From Corylus avellana (taxonomy: Eukaryota > Streptophyta > Magnoliopsida > Fagales > Betulaceae): 64,000 bases of DNA. A model generated the notes under the pieces. The model saw nothing but the letters and a program-made list of their open reading frames with translations, was not told where the DNA came from and did no database searches. The stretch is taken from positions 24,031,009 through 24,095,008 of the forward strand of contig NC_081546.1 of NCBI RefSeq assembly GCF_901000735.1. The letters are read 5' to 3'. Positions 12,691 through 25,026 of this stretch are shown here, one piece after another. Numbering within the stretch: the first letter of the stretch is position 1; each line of letters begins with the position of its first letter. The position numbers were made by a program, and so were the translations under genes.

Positions 12691-12736
12691 ATTGGGTGAA
12701 TTTATGATGTGTTTTTTTATTTATTATTTATTATTT

Positions 12737-13210
12737 AGGGAAAAATATAAAAAAGCTTCTCAAACTACCGGCTGTTTTTGATTTAACTCCCTAATGTTCC
12801 AAAAGTGATAAAGTAGCCTCCCAAACTACCAAACTATTATATTTGGCACTCCGTTAGTCAAAACCGTCAGTTTGGACTAAAACTGCAAAACGACGTCGTT
12901 TTGTTATAGGTAAGTTATTACAATGGCCTTTTAGGCAAAAATAAAAAAAATAGGGAAAAATATAAAAAAGCCTCACAAACTACTAGTCATTCTCATTTTA
13001 ACCTCCTAATGTTCCGAAAATGATAAAGTAGCCTCCCATCAAAACGACGTCGTTTTGCAATTTCCGTTCAAACTGACGGTTTTGACTAACGGAGTGGCCA
13101 AAATGCAATAGTTTGGTAGTTTGGGGGCTACTTTATTACTTTTGAAGCATTAGGGGGCTAAATCGAAAACGGCTGATAGTTTGAGGGGCTTTTTTTATAT
13201 TTTTCCCTAT
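12737..13210. mobile_element. Foldback element family B with an extra nested arm
   Basis: It begins AGGGAAAAATATAAAAAAGC and ends with the complement TTTTTTATATTTTTCCCT. A second left-type arm starts at about 12952. The centre carries AAAACGACGTCGTTTTG and a TTGACTAACGGAGTG pair. A half copy lies at 49655-49790. Confidence 0.85.
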
Positions 13211-13337
13211 TATTTATTTAATTGGTATAAAATATTATGAAGAATGCGCGTTTTCAACAAATCAAGCTGCTATACGGTCTATACCTATACATGTGGAAAT
13301 TCTTTCTAGTTCATAATGAATTGAAAAATATTCAATT

Positions 13338-13690
13338 TTATGGTTGTGATTTTTTCTTAGAAATCCTACAAGCGGCTTCGATATGTATCTCTATTGTAAC
13401 GGCCCTTTCTAATAGGCCGGCGAATTCCGCCAAGTCCGTTATCCGGTGACGACCCGGATAATCAAAATTAAAGCGCCGCTGCAGCTCGATGAAACGCTCT
13501 AGATCGCTTATTAAGGGCTGGTCTAGCCGCGGAATCTCCGGCGGCGGCGGGATCGGGTGCTCGATTTCATGCCCGGGTGCGCCTTGGGGCATGCCGGGTT
13601 CCGGTGGAATCCCCGGATCAGCAGAAGGAAACCCAATCCCTGGAGAACCGCTTCGAATGTCGCAGGCGGCGACTGGAAACTTCACGTTGA
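13338..13690 (-). pseudogene. GC-rich unidentified coding-like fragment
   Basis: Minus-strand open stretch of about 115 residues, clearly richer in G+C than its surroundings. It is Pro/Gly-rich at first (GIPPEPGMPQGAPG, HPIPPPPEIPRLDQ) and then helical-looking (DLERFIELQRRFNFDYPG, DLAEFAGLLERA). I do not recognise the family. It interrupts the duplicated XLG-flank block, since the flank match stops near 13290 and resumes near 14140, so it arrived as an insertion. It may be an exon carried by a transposon. There is no start codon with a convincing context. Confidence 0.35.
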
Positions 13691-13784
13691 TTATTAGAAG
13701 GAGGAATATCTCATTATCAAAAAAATAAGATTTTAAATTAAAAAATAATAAATAAATTAATAAAAAAAATAATGAGTGATTAGC

Positions 13785-13985
13785 CACCTCATCTTGGCCA
13801 TAGGAGGTGGTTGGACCATTTCACGGCACTTGGGGGTGGTCCGGCCACCTCCCAAACCCAAACTATATATATATGATTTGGCCCTTGGGGTGGTCCAGGG
13901 GCCATCGGGTGGCTTCGGCCACCCCAGACCTCCCAGCCCCAACTGGGGTGGTTCGGCCAACCCCAATAAGTAGCCAACCATCCCT
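13785..13985. repeat. Palindromic GGTGGC-rich element
   Basis: GC-rich imperfect palindrome built from GGTGGTCCGGCCACC-like segments around a central TATATATATATG. Several short overlapping frames on both strands are by-products of the symmetry and are not genes. Confidence 0.6.
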
Positions 13986-14139
13986 TAATTTTTTATAATT
14001 TTTTTAAAAAAATATATAATATTTTATTATTTTTTCTATTAATGTGACAGATATTTTATTTATGGCCTCAAGATCTCTTTAAAGAAATCCTGACCATTAA
14101 CTAAATATTCTTCTATCTATTTTAATCTAAAGAGGATCC

Positions 14140-15565
14140 TGTTTTGTACATGCTGGCTGATCATTTGTTTTGTTTGAAGGGCGTCCAAGGGGGCAGGTGA
14201 AGAAGTGGTGGATTTTTTCATTCCCACTAAATTATAAAATAAAATAAAATGGAAGAAAGATCAAATACTTCTTTTTGAGGCAGGAAAAACAAACAGACGA
14301 AAAAAGGGTAATCAAACAAGGAAAAAAACAAATTATGATAACTTAGGTCAATTATTTTTTACTACAATGCGTTAAAACTTATTTTTAAAAGCTAGTTTTG
14401 CACGGATGGTAAAAAAATTAAACGATATGATTTGAAAAATAAATTTAAGGAGAAAATGCAGTTTACTCCCTTGAAATTTTAGGAATTTTTCAATTTTAAT
14501 CCAAAAGTTTAAAAATTTGCAATATACCCCCTTGAAGTTTCAAAAATTGGCAATTTAAACCCTCCATTTAATTTTTTCGTCTAAATGGACGAAAATCTGT
14601 GAAATTACATCATTACCCTCAGGCATTTTTAAAAAAAATTTCTGTCCAATTTAACGAAAATTAGTAACGGAAGGTTTAAATTGCCAATTTTTGAAACTTC
14701 AGGGAGGTAGATTGCCAATTTTTGAACTTTGGGGTTAAAATTGAAAAACTCCTAAAATTTCAGGGGAGTAAACTGCATTTTTCCCTAAATTTAACTATTT
14801 AGTAGTGAATGACGTCGAAAACAATGTTGTGTAACTGTCACGTCAATTTGTAATGGATTTATAGTAGAAGTTATCATATCCCTAACAACCAACTCTAACT
14901 TGGTTTTGTTCTAAATTGGGTTAGAGGATTTTTATTTTATTTTTTGGAATCAGGTTTGAGGAAATCTCAATTTATAAAAATAACATGTGTTTTTAAAGCA
15001 TGTAAAATTACATATATTTTTTTTTAATAATAGGGACAAAACTAAAAGAAATTTTACTAAAAAAATATGTGATTTTCACATGCTAAAGAGTAAGTGACAC
15101 ATATCATTTTTATAAATTGGGTTGGAGGAGTTTTTTCTAAGACTGACAATTTTTGACACAGCTCGTGATACGAAAATTATGGGGTTAGGGTTTGGCATAA
15201 ACGAGTTGACCTACGCTGGCCCGTTTATGAAATTATATATATATTTTTATATAAATATATGTTGAAATGGGTCAAACGGCTCGTGTTCATATCGAAATGG
15301 ATCAAAACGGGTTGTGTTAGGTTAGGTCAAATGAATTATACATATTGTGTTTGAGTCTAAATTGGTCAAATAGGTCAACCCATTTTGCGACCCCGTTTAT
15401 TAAACGTGTCAAGTTGGTCATGTTGGGTCACTCACTAGTCGTACTCATGTTTAAGAATCTAACACGTTTAGATAAATTAGTCATGTTCAGGTTTAGCTTT
15501 ATTGGGTTAGTCGGCTGACCAGAACACAAATCCGACCCGACAACCCATTTTGCCAACCCTAATTT
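14140..15565. repeat. XLG upstream flank, copy 2 (interrupted)
   Basis: Matches 5390-6330 in order, starting TACATGCTGGCTGATCATTT and including AAACGGGTTGTGTTAGGTTAGG. The match is broken by a foldback at 14454-14787. No XLG exon is present. Confidence 0.82.
14454..14787. mobile_element. Foldback MITE, family C
   Basis: The left end GGAGAAAATGCAGTTTACTCCC mirrors the right GGGGAGTAAACTGCATTTTTCC; the arms also share CCAATTTTTGAAAC. A half copy of similar type lies at 39832-39960. Confidence 0.88.
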
Positions 15566-16080
15566 TTTTTTCTGTGTCCTTATTATTAGGAGTTACACAT
15601 TATAGACTTTTTAATTTATGTGATTCATGTCTTATTAAAGATATTCTAATATAATTGGAACATTAAAAAAATAAATAAATAAACTTTTTTTTTTTTTAAA
15701 AGGGAAAATCATGTCATTCTCATTAATAAAAATGATTACGAGTATATAATTCTTACATCACAAGAGCACAAATCTTAAAAAATGCAAATCATAGTCGAAG
15801 CTACAAAGTTACAACATCATAAACACATACATAACATTTTATCATTTAAGTTCTATCTATGATCTCAACTTCCACTAACTTAAACTAATCTTCAAATAAA
15901 TTACAGATTGCAGGTCGAATAGTAACTTACATCTTTACTTAAGATGTATGGGAATGTGGGTCGAATAGTAAGTTTTCTTTGACACTGTCACTTTACTATT
16001 ATGCTCTTATTCTTTGTTCATCATAACTAAGTTAAGCAGGGTTATTTTTGGCTTTTAACAATTAAAACTACCGTTTTGCC
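15566..16080. other. Intergenic stretch
   Basis: AT-rich DNA with no recognisable gene. A near-duplicated phrase, ACTTACATCTTTACTT / GTGGGTCGAATAGTAAG, occurs around 15920-15975. Confidence 0.5.
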
Positions 16081-17388
16081 CATCGGACGTATTCTGCAGG
16101 AGAGAGAACAGAGAGAGGAGATAGCTACAGTGGAGAGCTGCTTCGCCATACCGATTTGATCATCTTTCTCGCACCGTTATCGGGTGCCAGGGTGCTAGAT
16201 TTCCGCCCAAAAATCCGGCCAATTAAGGGAATGGAGAGGAAAGTCTCAATACATCTGTCTCGCCCTTTCTCTCTCAAAACAAAATGGGGCAAAAAATTTC
16301 GCCCATTCTCCTTCTCGAGCAGCTTCTGGTGATCTCTCTATCTCTCTCAATATGGCCTATTTGAGGGTAAAATTTTGCAAGCTTCTGGTGATCCTTGAGC
16401 TTCCTGTTGTTGATCGGATGGTAACAGTCTTGCTAATTGCTTCCTTCATCTCTCAGATCTGCGCTTCTGCTTCTGATGTGGTGAGTGTTAACATTTGCCT
16501 AAATTTTTAGATTTTCTTCAGGTTAAATTAGATGCCCTGAAACCGGGGAGTATTTGGTGACTACTGAAAAAATCTATTATGAGAAAGCTCAGCCATCACG
16601 TGTTGCAGAGGAATGAGCAGGCTAGAGGAGCAAGTCAACAACCTGACTCACTGCTCATTGGACTGCAAAAATATTGCTGAGAAGTTCCAGATAGCCTGGG
16701 ACAAGTATGAGAAAGTGCTCTCGGTTGGGATGATGACCCAACATAAACTCTGATTTGAATTGTGATTCTCTTTCCTCAAATCACCTTTTTTTTTTCTTTG
16801 TTTTCTTTTCTTTTTGGTATTCTTCACAGTACAGCTATTCGCAAAGTCATGTCTTTGTTTGTAAAAATCCATTGAAATTCTTGTAGGTTTGAAATTGTCG
16901 TTGTCCATAGAGTAGTATCAAGTAGTTTCAAAAGCACCATGCTGCCTGGAATTAGAGAGTGGAGTGGGAAGTTGAAGCTGTAGATATATGCGGGAAGAAT
17001 TGCGCCAACTGCCAGAAATTGGGAGTTACAGAATCTGAAACACTGATGGCATGCCGCTCATATTAGCTAAAAATGTATGTTTACATTTTCTGAACACATT
17101 GTTTTAAGGAGCTCTTGATTATGGTCAATCACAAAGCTGTCTAATTCAGCAAAATTCGAGCACAACACTGGCCTAGCTGTACCATAAACAAAGATAGTGC
17201 AATTTCAGCAAGACACTGGCTTATTAGTCGCATAGCAGCTACAGAGCCATCTTTACTTTTTATCGGACTAGACGGAAACTTGCAGATTGTGCAGTTATGG
17301 TTGAGAAAGTCTACAAGAGTTATCTCAATTTCTTTCATTTTTAGGTGTTTTCAACCTTTGTTTCTGAAATCAATTCAAATTGCCACAG
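16081..17388 (+). pseudogene. Decayed, unidentified coding-like exons upstream of the IQM fragment
   Basis: Short coding-like pieces read on plus, with stops between them: a secretory-like stretch from 16414 (MVTVLLIASFISQICASA, followed by a GTGAGT donor), and LEEQVNNLTHCSLDCKN with IAEKFQIAWDKYEKVLSVG at about 16622-16730. I do not recognise the family. No frame can be followed across the whole stretch, so this is probably decayed or mis-joined sequence. Confidence 0.3.
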
Positions 17389-17660
17389 GTGGAAGGCCTT
17401 AGACTTCGCTGCTCTTAAACGGAGCCCTTATCTTTCTTCAACATTGAGAAACCAGAAACTTTTGTGTCACAGTGGGTACGCGCTGTACAAGACTTGCCAA
17501 GGTACTTAGTTACTACCTTACAAATTTAGGGAAATGAAAAAAAGTATTGTTAGAAACATTACACTAACAGCATAAACTCTCATGTATTTGTTGGTTGGAA
17601 AAGGTTTATCTAAGGATGAGAAGGCTCAGAAATTAGCCCGGCAACACTGGCTTGAAGTTG
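17389..17660 (+). pseudogene. IQM-like (IQ-motif calmodulin-binding family) gene fragment, frameshifted
   Basis: Plus-strand residues WKALDFAALKRS, then after a 1-nt shift LSFFNIEKPETFVSQWVRAV, then past a GT-AG intron (about 17502-17604) [18 protein letters not shown]. This order is diagnostic of plant IQM proteins, which continue IDPRHRYGHNLHFYY; that continuation is not found here. The frameshift lies near 17424-17440 (AGCCCTTATC), where one base is missing compared with the expected Ser-Leu-Ser reading. The next piece at about 18823 stops after DELIERNIYCNG. Conclusion: a dead partial copy. Confidence 0.72.
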
Positions 17661-19593
17661 TAAGTCCATAGGCTTTTGGCATACATTCTTCTTACTTGGT
17701 CTGATCATTTCATCTTCCAGACATAGGTCAGGCCAAAAAATTGAAATGACAAAACCCTTCTAATGCAGTTTGAGAGTAGTCTTTTCCTCAAAGTCTAGTT
17801 TTAGACCTATGAAGTGCACACAATTTACTGAACTGATAGGAGTTATTTGGTTGGTTTGCATGAATCTCAAAGATATGTTTGTAGATTCGGCCTTCTTAAT
17901 ACATCTTTACTATTGGATGAACTGTTCTTTGATATTCTTTTGGTTGAATCATAGAGAGTTGATCAAGTGATGTTTTTAAAAATGGCCCCTGTACTAGATG
18001 TTAGGAAACATATTTTCCAAGTCACTTCTCATCAAACTTAAAACTGGGTCAAGCTTGGTAAGTATTTACTTTCTTGTAAGGAATTAGTGACTTTATTTTG
18101 AAAGAAATTTCAAATCAAGCTCAAGTTTTGGGATTTTGAATAAGGTCTAGCTAAATACTTGGCTTCTATAGACTGATATGTTGGATAGTAATAGGTTTCA
18201 TATTGTTAGCCCCAAAATCATAAGTAAAAGAAGTTGAATCATCCGACTAATTGTGCTTGGGGGGAGCATATATAAACAAATAAATAAAAATAATGATGTA
18301 TTGACCAATACATGGAGTACACTTCAATTTAATATGCCAGTGTTGTGTGCTGGACAACTCTGAATATCATAACAAAGTTATTGTACTCTCTATTCTCTAA
18401 TAAATTATAAACATTTCACTCCTATGCCCTTCACACTCTCTCTCTTGCTGTGTATGCTTGTGTGTTTCTATGTTTTGGGATTTTGTATATGTTTAAAATT
18501 AGAATCAATTGCAAGGAAGTCAATGACTTGTTTAAATTACTCATTAAATTACTTTTCTATTTGATATTGTCATATTCTTGAAACACTTTGTTTAACAGGG
18601 CTTGTTTTTGTTGTTTCTCCTTTTGAGGAGATGTGCTGAATGATTTGCACTTTTATTGGGTTTGCTTGTTAACTCTTTTTTTTTTTTTTTTTCTGATGTC
18701 CTCCCCAGTCCAGGGATAGTACTTCTAAATATGTGAAGCTTATGTTTAGTATTCATTTCTTTGCATTTATAATTCCTTGCTCCTTTTTTTTTTTTTTTTT
18801 CTTTTTTTTGTGTGTGTGTGTAGGATGAGTTGATTGAAAGAAACATTTACTGCAATGGCTAGACGAGTAATGCACCCATTACTGAGAAGGGGACTTGAAT
18901 CTTAGTCAACGGTAAGATTTCTTCCTTCCATCCATGTATTGTCTTCATATTAATTTGATGTTACTTCTGTAGTACCAGCATAGATGACTCCAATTATTGT
19001 TGATAACAAAATTGATAAATTATATGTTTTTGAGAATCTCATATTCAGTTTCATATGCTTCTTCACGAGAGTCCCATGTTGTCATATATTTATTCTGACA
19101 CATCAATATTGATCTCTATTAAGGTTGCCTTTTTAACCGCCATCGATTTACTTTAGCTTACCTGGTAATCTTAGTACTTGTTATCCTATTTGAGCTAGAC
19201 ACCAACCTATCTTTTTTATTGTTTTTTTTTTTTTTTTTTTCACTCATATATGGACACGTTTATGTGTCTTAGTTTTATTGTGTTCATTGTTCTTAGAATA
19301 AAATTTATATATATATATATTTTTTTTTCCTATGTAGAATGGCTTTCATACCCGGTGTAGCTAGATTGGCATTACATAGATGCACTCTTAATTTTAACAT
19401 TATTTACATGCTTTTGAACCTATTGTTGGATTGTGATGCTTGTGCATGTGTCCAAAAGTTAAATTACTACCCTTGGTCTTTTCGATTATTAAACTCATTT
19501 CTTTACATTGAGAACATGATTGAGTTTTTGAGGTACATATAGATGCTATATTAGTGTAATGTTTAATACAATATTTCTTTATCTTCTTCATAT

Positions 19594-19628
<35 letters not shown>

Positions 19629-21630
19629 CCTGAAATTTTAGCTATAGGCGATTTTTCTTGCCTTTGTTACAATATTCCCTAATTGTCTATCATAGATTCC
19701 ATTTGATTTTGTTAATTGGTGTAGTGCCATGTTCACTTATTGGTTTCTGCAATTTTTTTCTCTTTTGTTTTGGTTTTATGATCGTTTCTATTTTCATCAT
19801 TGGTGAGAAAAAAAAAAAATTGCATGTTTACTCTAAATTGATTATTACTTATATTTTTATATCTAATTCTCTATCAATTGTTTTTATGTTTTATGTTATT
19901 ATTGGCTCCAAATATTTTTATTATGTTATAATATATGTTGTGCTATAATATACAAGTAGTTATTTTTCTTAATTAGAAGGATCAAAATAAAAATCTATAA
20001 ACAAGAAAGATTTTGACAATTAATCAAGTAAAATTCCATTGTATCCAAGAAAAATATTATAGGAATATCAAAAGGAAGCCAAGGTAAAAAGTATGAAAAC
20101 AAATGCTAATTCCTTAAAAACCTTGAGAAAGATGAGGGAGTGTAAATGGTATGCCATTGAGTCTATCATATAGAATTTATTTTCATGGAACGGAGGTTTT
20201 GAATATCTTTTATGTAGCATTGTGTTCTTATCTTTTGCCGAGAGAAAAGTTTAAAGAGAAGGTGAACTCTGGAACATAATGTTGCTCCCATCAAACCCAC
20301 TTTTATCTCAAAATTTAAAATGAACATTGCTCTGTAAAACAACTATCTCAGCAGGTGACTTTGACATTCCAAAAATATATTTTTTGTTAGGAGGGATTAC
20401 TCTAACCTTATGTTTTCATGTGATTAGAGTGTTGCCACCTTTTTGCCATGCCCTAAGCAAAGAAAATAATTAAAAATAGCCATTCTTAAGAGCCAATTCT
20501 TGTCCATTCACCATGTATGAGGAAAATTAGCAAAGAAAATAATTAAAAATAGCCGTTCTTAAGATTCTGTGTTTATTGATTCAGTATTCAGGATATTTTG
20601 AAGTCTTATCTTTTAATGTATTGTTTCATATTAATCAAGGAGTTCGATCGTGAACTTAAAAATGAGGAGCGCAGAAATCCTTCTGAGGTTTACAAGCAAC
20701 GCAATGATGAGACATAGTCCATGGTTAGTATTTGGAACCTTCTATTTTTTGCATTCGTGAACATGCACAATGGTGACACATGCATTCAAGGTCCGTCATA
20801 CATTATGTGAAATGATAGGTTGCTTATTTCTTTGCCATGGACATGCATATTTCTTTGATAACTTGTATTTTTGCTTATGAAACTCTGCCTTATGTCGCAT
20901 TACTTCACACTTGCCTATCAAAGAGCCGAATTCATATGTGGCATTGAGAAAAACATAAGTTGACTTATCCCTTTTTTTTTTTTTTAAGAGTTGATAATTT
21001 TGGATCTTAGTTGTCTTCTGTCAAGTTTTCATTTTAGAATGATACTTTTTTTTTTTTTAAGCATTTTAGAATGATACTTGAACCAAGAATGTATAAGCAT
21101 ATGTGAGTTTTTCAGTTGTATTTTGACAGTTGATTAATAAATTTTCCAGTTGGCTGTAGAATTCAATCAGCAAATCTAACAAAATTTCTATTCATTTTTC
21201 ATCTGTTGGTTGAGTATTAATGGCCTTCAAATATGTATATCATAATCTATTTGGTTGGACTGCAGGTATATGAATACACCCTTGGAAAGAAGAGAGTTGA
21301 ACTCTTTGATATGGAAGTAGGATTAGTGAACCTAGAGCTGATGATAATGTTCAAGTAGCATCATGTGAGACCTGTGATTCACAGATTTGTTCCAACATGT
21401 TTGATTGCTACTGTGTCCCATTAGTGAATATGTATTTTGTTAGTACCTATGGACATTCAACCATCGGGCTTCTCTAGGTGAGTTTGTGTTCAATGAGGCT
21501 ATGGTTTAGAGCCAAGAGGTTGTTGGAAATAGAAATATATGCCCAAGAATTTCAAGTAGTTACTAATTTTAGAATTCGAGTTCCTAGGTTATTGGGTTGG
21601 AGGTTCAGGATTATAATGCTAATAATTAGT
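17661..21630 (+). other. Intergenic stretch with scattered coding-like scraps
   Basis: Mostly AT-rich with poly-T runs (for example 18676-18692 and 18785-18810) and a (CT)n microsatellite at about 19600-19625. Two plus-strand scraps look coding: DRELKNEERRNPSEVYKQRN at about 20646-20706, followed by a stop and a GT, and VYEYTLGKKRVELFDMEVG at about 21267-21325. They could be two exons of one old gene; I do not recognise it. A local repeat AAAGAAAATAATTAAAAATAG occurs at about 20459 and 20533. Confidence 0.35.
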
Positions 21631-21865
21631 GTTTATATAATACAGGGAACCAAGCTCTTCCACTTTTGATCCTGCATGAGTACACACTTTAATTCTTTAA
21701 TTTCTTTCTTTTTCTAGTATTTTCTCTTATTTCTTTATATATATATATATATATATTATTTTCTACATGGATAATGTGTTCTCTTTTTTTTTTTTTTCAT
21801 GGTTAGACATGAATCGTGTTAAAAACAAAGCCCATAGCCATAATGTTTATTGACAAACTCTTTTT

Positions 21866-22100
21866 TCCCTTCCCTCCTATCAAACATAGTATGCAACATT
21901 TTGGTAGTAGCAATACGTGGATTTCAACCAAAAATAGCATCCGCTAATCACATAATCGAATATGAAGCTAATGTTGGCCTACAGTCAGAGTAGGAGAAAT
22001 ACTTTCTGATTGCCAATTGCCAATCGATAGGCATGTCAAAAATTTAGGATAATATAAGGATTCAAACAGAAACAATTGGTACCCCTTTTTGTTTCAATTA
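21866..22100. repeat. Displaced copy of XLG intron 4 sequence
   Basis: Matches 704-1000, which lies between XLG exons 4 and 5: both read CATAGTATGCAACATT, then ATCACATAATCGAATATGAAG, then TTCAAACAGAAACAATTGG. No exon accompanies it. It sits just downstream (3') of DREB2 copy 2. Confidence 0.9.
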
Positions 22101-22367
22101 CGTTTAACTGTGAATCAATTAAACTAGTCAACCTCTGAATGAGGAAAAAATATACAACTTCATTGAGAATGTTCATAGAAAAGAGTAACAAAATTGACAG
22201 AGTTCAGATCTGTCACTGGTTGCTTATACATAGGGGGAAAAGCATATACATATGAGAGCAACTAATAAGCCACCAATTTAGATTTTTTAAAAAAAATAAA
22301 AAACCCTCAGCATCTGTACTAGTTTCTAAACCATCCGAGGAGAAGGAAAAAATCTGGATGGCAAACA

Positions 22368-24026
22368 TTAATTATATCTCCAACCCCAAATCATATCAGA
22401 ATCAATCAATAGATTGTCAACTCCTTCTAAATCGTCAACTCCTTCTAAATCTGAAAACAGTTCCATTAAGGCAAAAGTAGAATCCGGGCTCGAGGCATCC
22501 AAGTCTTGCATATGATTTGAGCTCCCATGCAAGTCAGCTGCCAACTCCTGAAACTGGACTACCGGAAAATAACCACCCTCAAAGCAATCAGGTTTCTCCT
22601 TCAAATTGTGGGCTCCACAATTCTCACAAATTTCTGGATTTAACTTTGTTTCCTCCCTTGGTTTATTATCAGACACACAAACCTCAAAACAGTCTTGTTT
22701 TTCCTTCAATTCCTCAACAGCAACTTCAGACAATGGATTAATCCTTGCTTCCTTAACTTGAATAATCTCATCCAAAGGCATTGAATCCGCAACATGCTCA
22801 GGGAAGTTAAGTCGGGCCAAAGGACCATATATATCCCTTGCAGCTTTATCATAAGCATGAGCTGCTTCAACCTCAGTGTCGAAAGTACCAAGCCAAAGCC
22901 GACTATTATTTCTTGCTGGTGCACAAGATCCATTAAGTGGTTGACGGATTTCGGCAACCCACTTGCCCCAAGTCCTCTGTCTCACACCTCTATATTTGCA
23001 ATTTGTGTTCTCAGGGCCTCCTTTTCCTCGCATGCACCCCTTTTTCGAGCCCTTGGCCGGAACCTTACCCACCAATTCTCCATATTTTCTGGAATCAACT
23101 TCATCATTCAATTTCCTCCACTTTGCTAGAGTCTCTGCTACTGAATCACTTTCACTTCGTCTCTTTCGTGATTTTCTTTGCCTGCAATCACACACCAATG
23201 CAACATGTTTAGTCCCTCTCAAATCTAATTGACAAACACAATGAAACACACAACTAAATCAAAATTCTTGTCATGCAATAACATTCCAAGGGACCATATG
23301 TTTTATGTGCTCATTCAAGTGACAGGCCACCTTATCATCTGATCCATCTCCAAACATCATACAACATCATGTATTTTCTATACTTCCATCTGTACATAAA
23401 CAACTAAGCTGTGTATTAAATACAACAAAGAAACTTATGTGATCATCTAACACCTGTGATATGATCTTCTTCTATAATTCCAAATCTTTGTTTGTTGGAC
23501 TTCTTTTCTAAATTATATCAATAATTTAGAACCCTAAACCTCCCAAAACAATACTAGAGTTATAATTAACTTCTATGATTACTTTAATTCCCCCTCAAGT
23601 CGCAGGCTTTTATAGCTGTAAAAGACGAATTAAACAACTGATGCAAATAGAACTCCTATTACTTTTTTTTCTTTTTTGGAATTGTAGAACTCCCATGCAT
23701 ATGACTAAGTGAACTACTCCTACTAAAAGAGACAACAAGCTACCTCTTTGTTTATACTAACGTAGAACTAGAATTCAAATTTATAAAAGAAGTCCAGGAA
23801 AGAAAGATTTGGAATTATCTATGGAAACCCACATGAAAAAGACTCGTCAAAAACACACCCACATAATCAAACAGACAACTAAGATGATCAACAAAGAAAA
23901 CTATTCAAGAAACAGAGGAATAGACTTATCTACGAAAACCCATACGAAAAATATTCAAGGAACAGAGAAAAGACGCACCCTAAAGTCGAAAAAAACCCTA
24001 AAAGAAGAACCCACCCTTCAGCCATC
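22368..24026 (-). CDS. DREB2-type AP2/ERF transcription factor, copy 2
   Basis: Paralogue of the gene at 8504-10010 with the same structure: an 11-nt coding exon 24026-24016 and exon 2 at 23181-22368, giving 274 aa starting [12 protein letters not shown]. The DREB2 motif [17 protein letters not shown] is followed by one AP2 domain with the normal WGKWVAEIR, unlike copy 1. The same 8-residue enlargement is present ([13 protein letters not shown] before SRLWLGTF). The tail is acidic, with [18 protein letters not shown] containing a short DLEGVD repeat, and ends MIWGWRYN. Promoter, UTR and intron are highly similar to copy 1. This is the more conserved copy and the likelier functional one. Confidence 0.87.
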
Positions 24027-24163
24027 TCGTACTCCGGGCGCGATCAACTTGGAATTGAAGGCTGATTTTTTATTTTTATTTTCCTCTGTTTTTGGCAAAG
24101 TTGTATTGCAGACTTGCGGTGCAAGAAAGAAGTTGTTCAAAGAAATAAGCTTACGGAGATGCT

Positions 24164-24171
24164 TATATATA
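24164..24171 (-). promoter_or_regulatory. Putative TATA box of DREB2 copy 2
   Basis: Minus-strand TATATAAGC, equivalent to the site near 10163 in copy 1, about 140 bp upstream of the ATG. Confidence 0.55.
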
Positions 24172-24371
24172 ATTATTTATAAGGCGAACTCTTTACACGG
24201 TGTTGATATTCCGCTTAAAAGAGGGAAAACAAGCGTTTTCCTCTCCAAACCCGTAATTGGGCCTTGTTTGGAAAGCATGTTTTCCAAACTCAAGCTCAAA
24301 TTTTTTCTAAATTCATGTTTGGCAATTTTTTAAAATCAACTCAGAAATTTTCAACCCAATTAATAAAAATT

Positions 24372-24738
24372 AGGGTAAAGTCTATTTAACCCCCTCAAAC
24401 ACCCCAATAACAATCTACCCAAAAACTATCAATTGCGATAATTTATCCACCAAACTATCAAAACAATGACAATGTACTCCCTCAATACTAGCAAAGTGAC
24501 AAAATTACCCATATATAATTTTCAATAAAACAAAAATACCCTTAAATTTTTGAAAAAATAAAATAAATTTTAGTATTTTTGTTTTTATTTTTGTAAGGAT
24601 AAGTTCGTTATTTTGTTAAAAGTAGGGGTACAATGTCATTGTTTTGGTAGTTTAAGGGATAAATTGTCGCAATCGATAGTTTGGAAGGTAGATTGTCATT
24701 AGAGTGGTCGTTTGAGGAGGATAAGTGGACTTTACCCT
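24372..24738. mobile_element. Foldback MITE, family A, copy 3
   Basis: The ends AGGGTAAAGTCTATTTAACC and GGACTTTACCCT are inverted. It is collinear with 10391-10756 relative to the DREB2 promoter. Confidence 0.88.
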
Positions 24739-24784
24739 AAAAATTATAAATAAAGATTTAAAAAAATAATAATAAATAAATAAA

Positions 24785-25026
24785 TATATTTATAGTGGTC
24801 AGAATACCCTGTGTGGTGGCCAGACCACTCCTAAGAATCTGAGGGTGACTGATCCACCCTAGAAGTGAATCAGCCTCCCCCAAAGTACGAAGTTAATGGA
24901 AGTGGCGGAGCCGCCTCCCCCCCCCAATCTAATTTGACGGTGGCGAACCACCCCCAAATAGCCCCAAATAGCTGCTAGGTGGATGAGCCACCCAAAAATC
25001 GTTGTTCCCATCAGTTTTGGGGTGGC
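24785..25026. repeat. GGTGGC/CCACCCC-rich repeat block, copy 2
   Basis: Collinear with 10800-11080 (CTGAGGGTGA, GTACGAAG, AACCACCCCCAAATAG) but ends abruptly near 25026, where DREB2 coding sequence begins. That junction is a recombination breakpoint. Confidence 0.75.

Noticed and set aside
13789..13998. Overlapping short frames on both strands in the GC-rich palindrome
   Set aside because: Symmetry of the palindrome creates stop-free frames on both strands; no family match.
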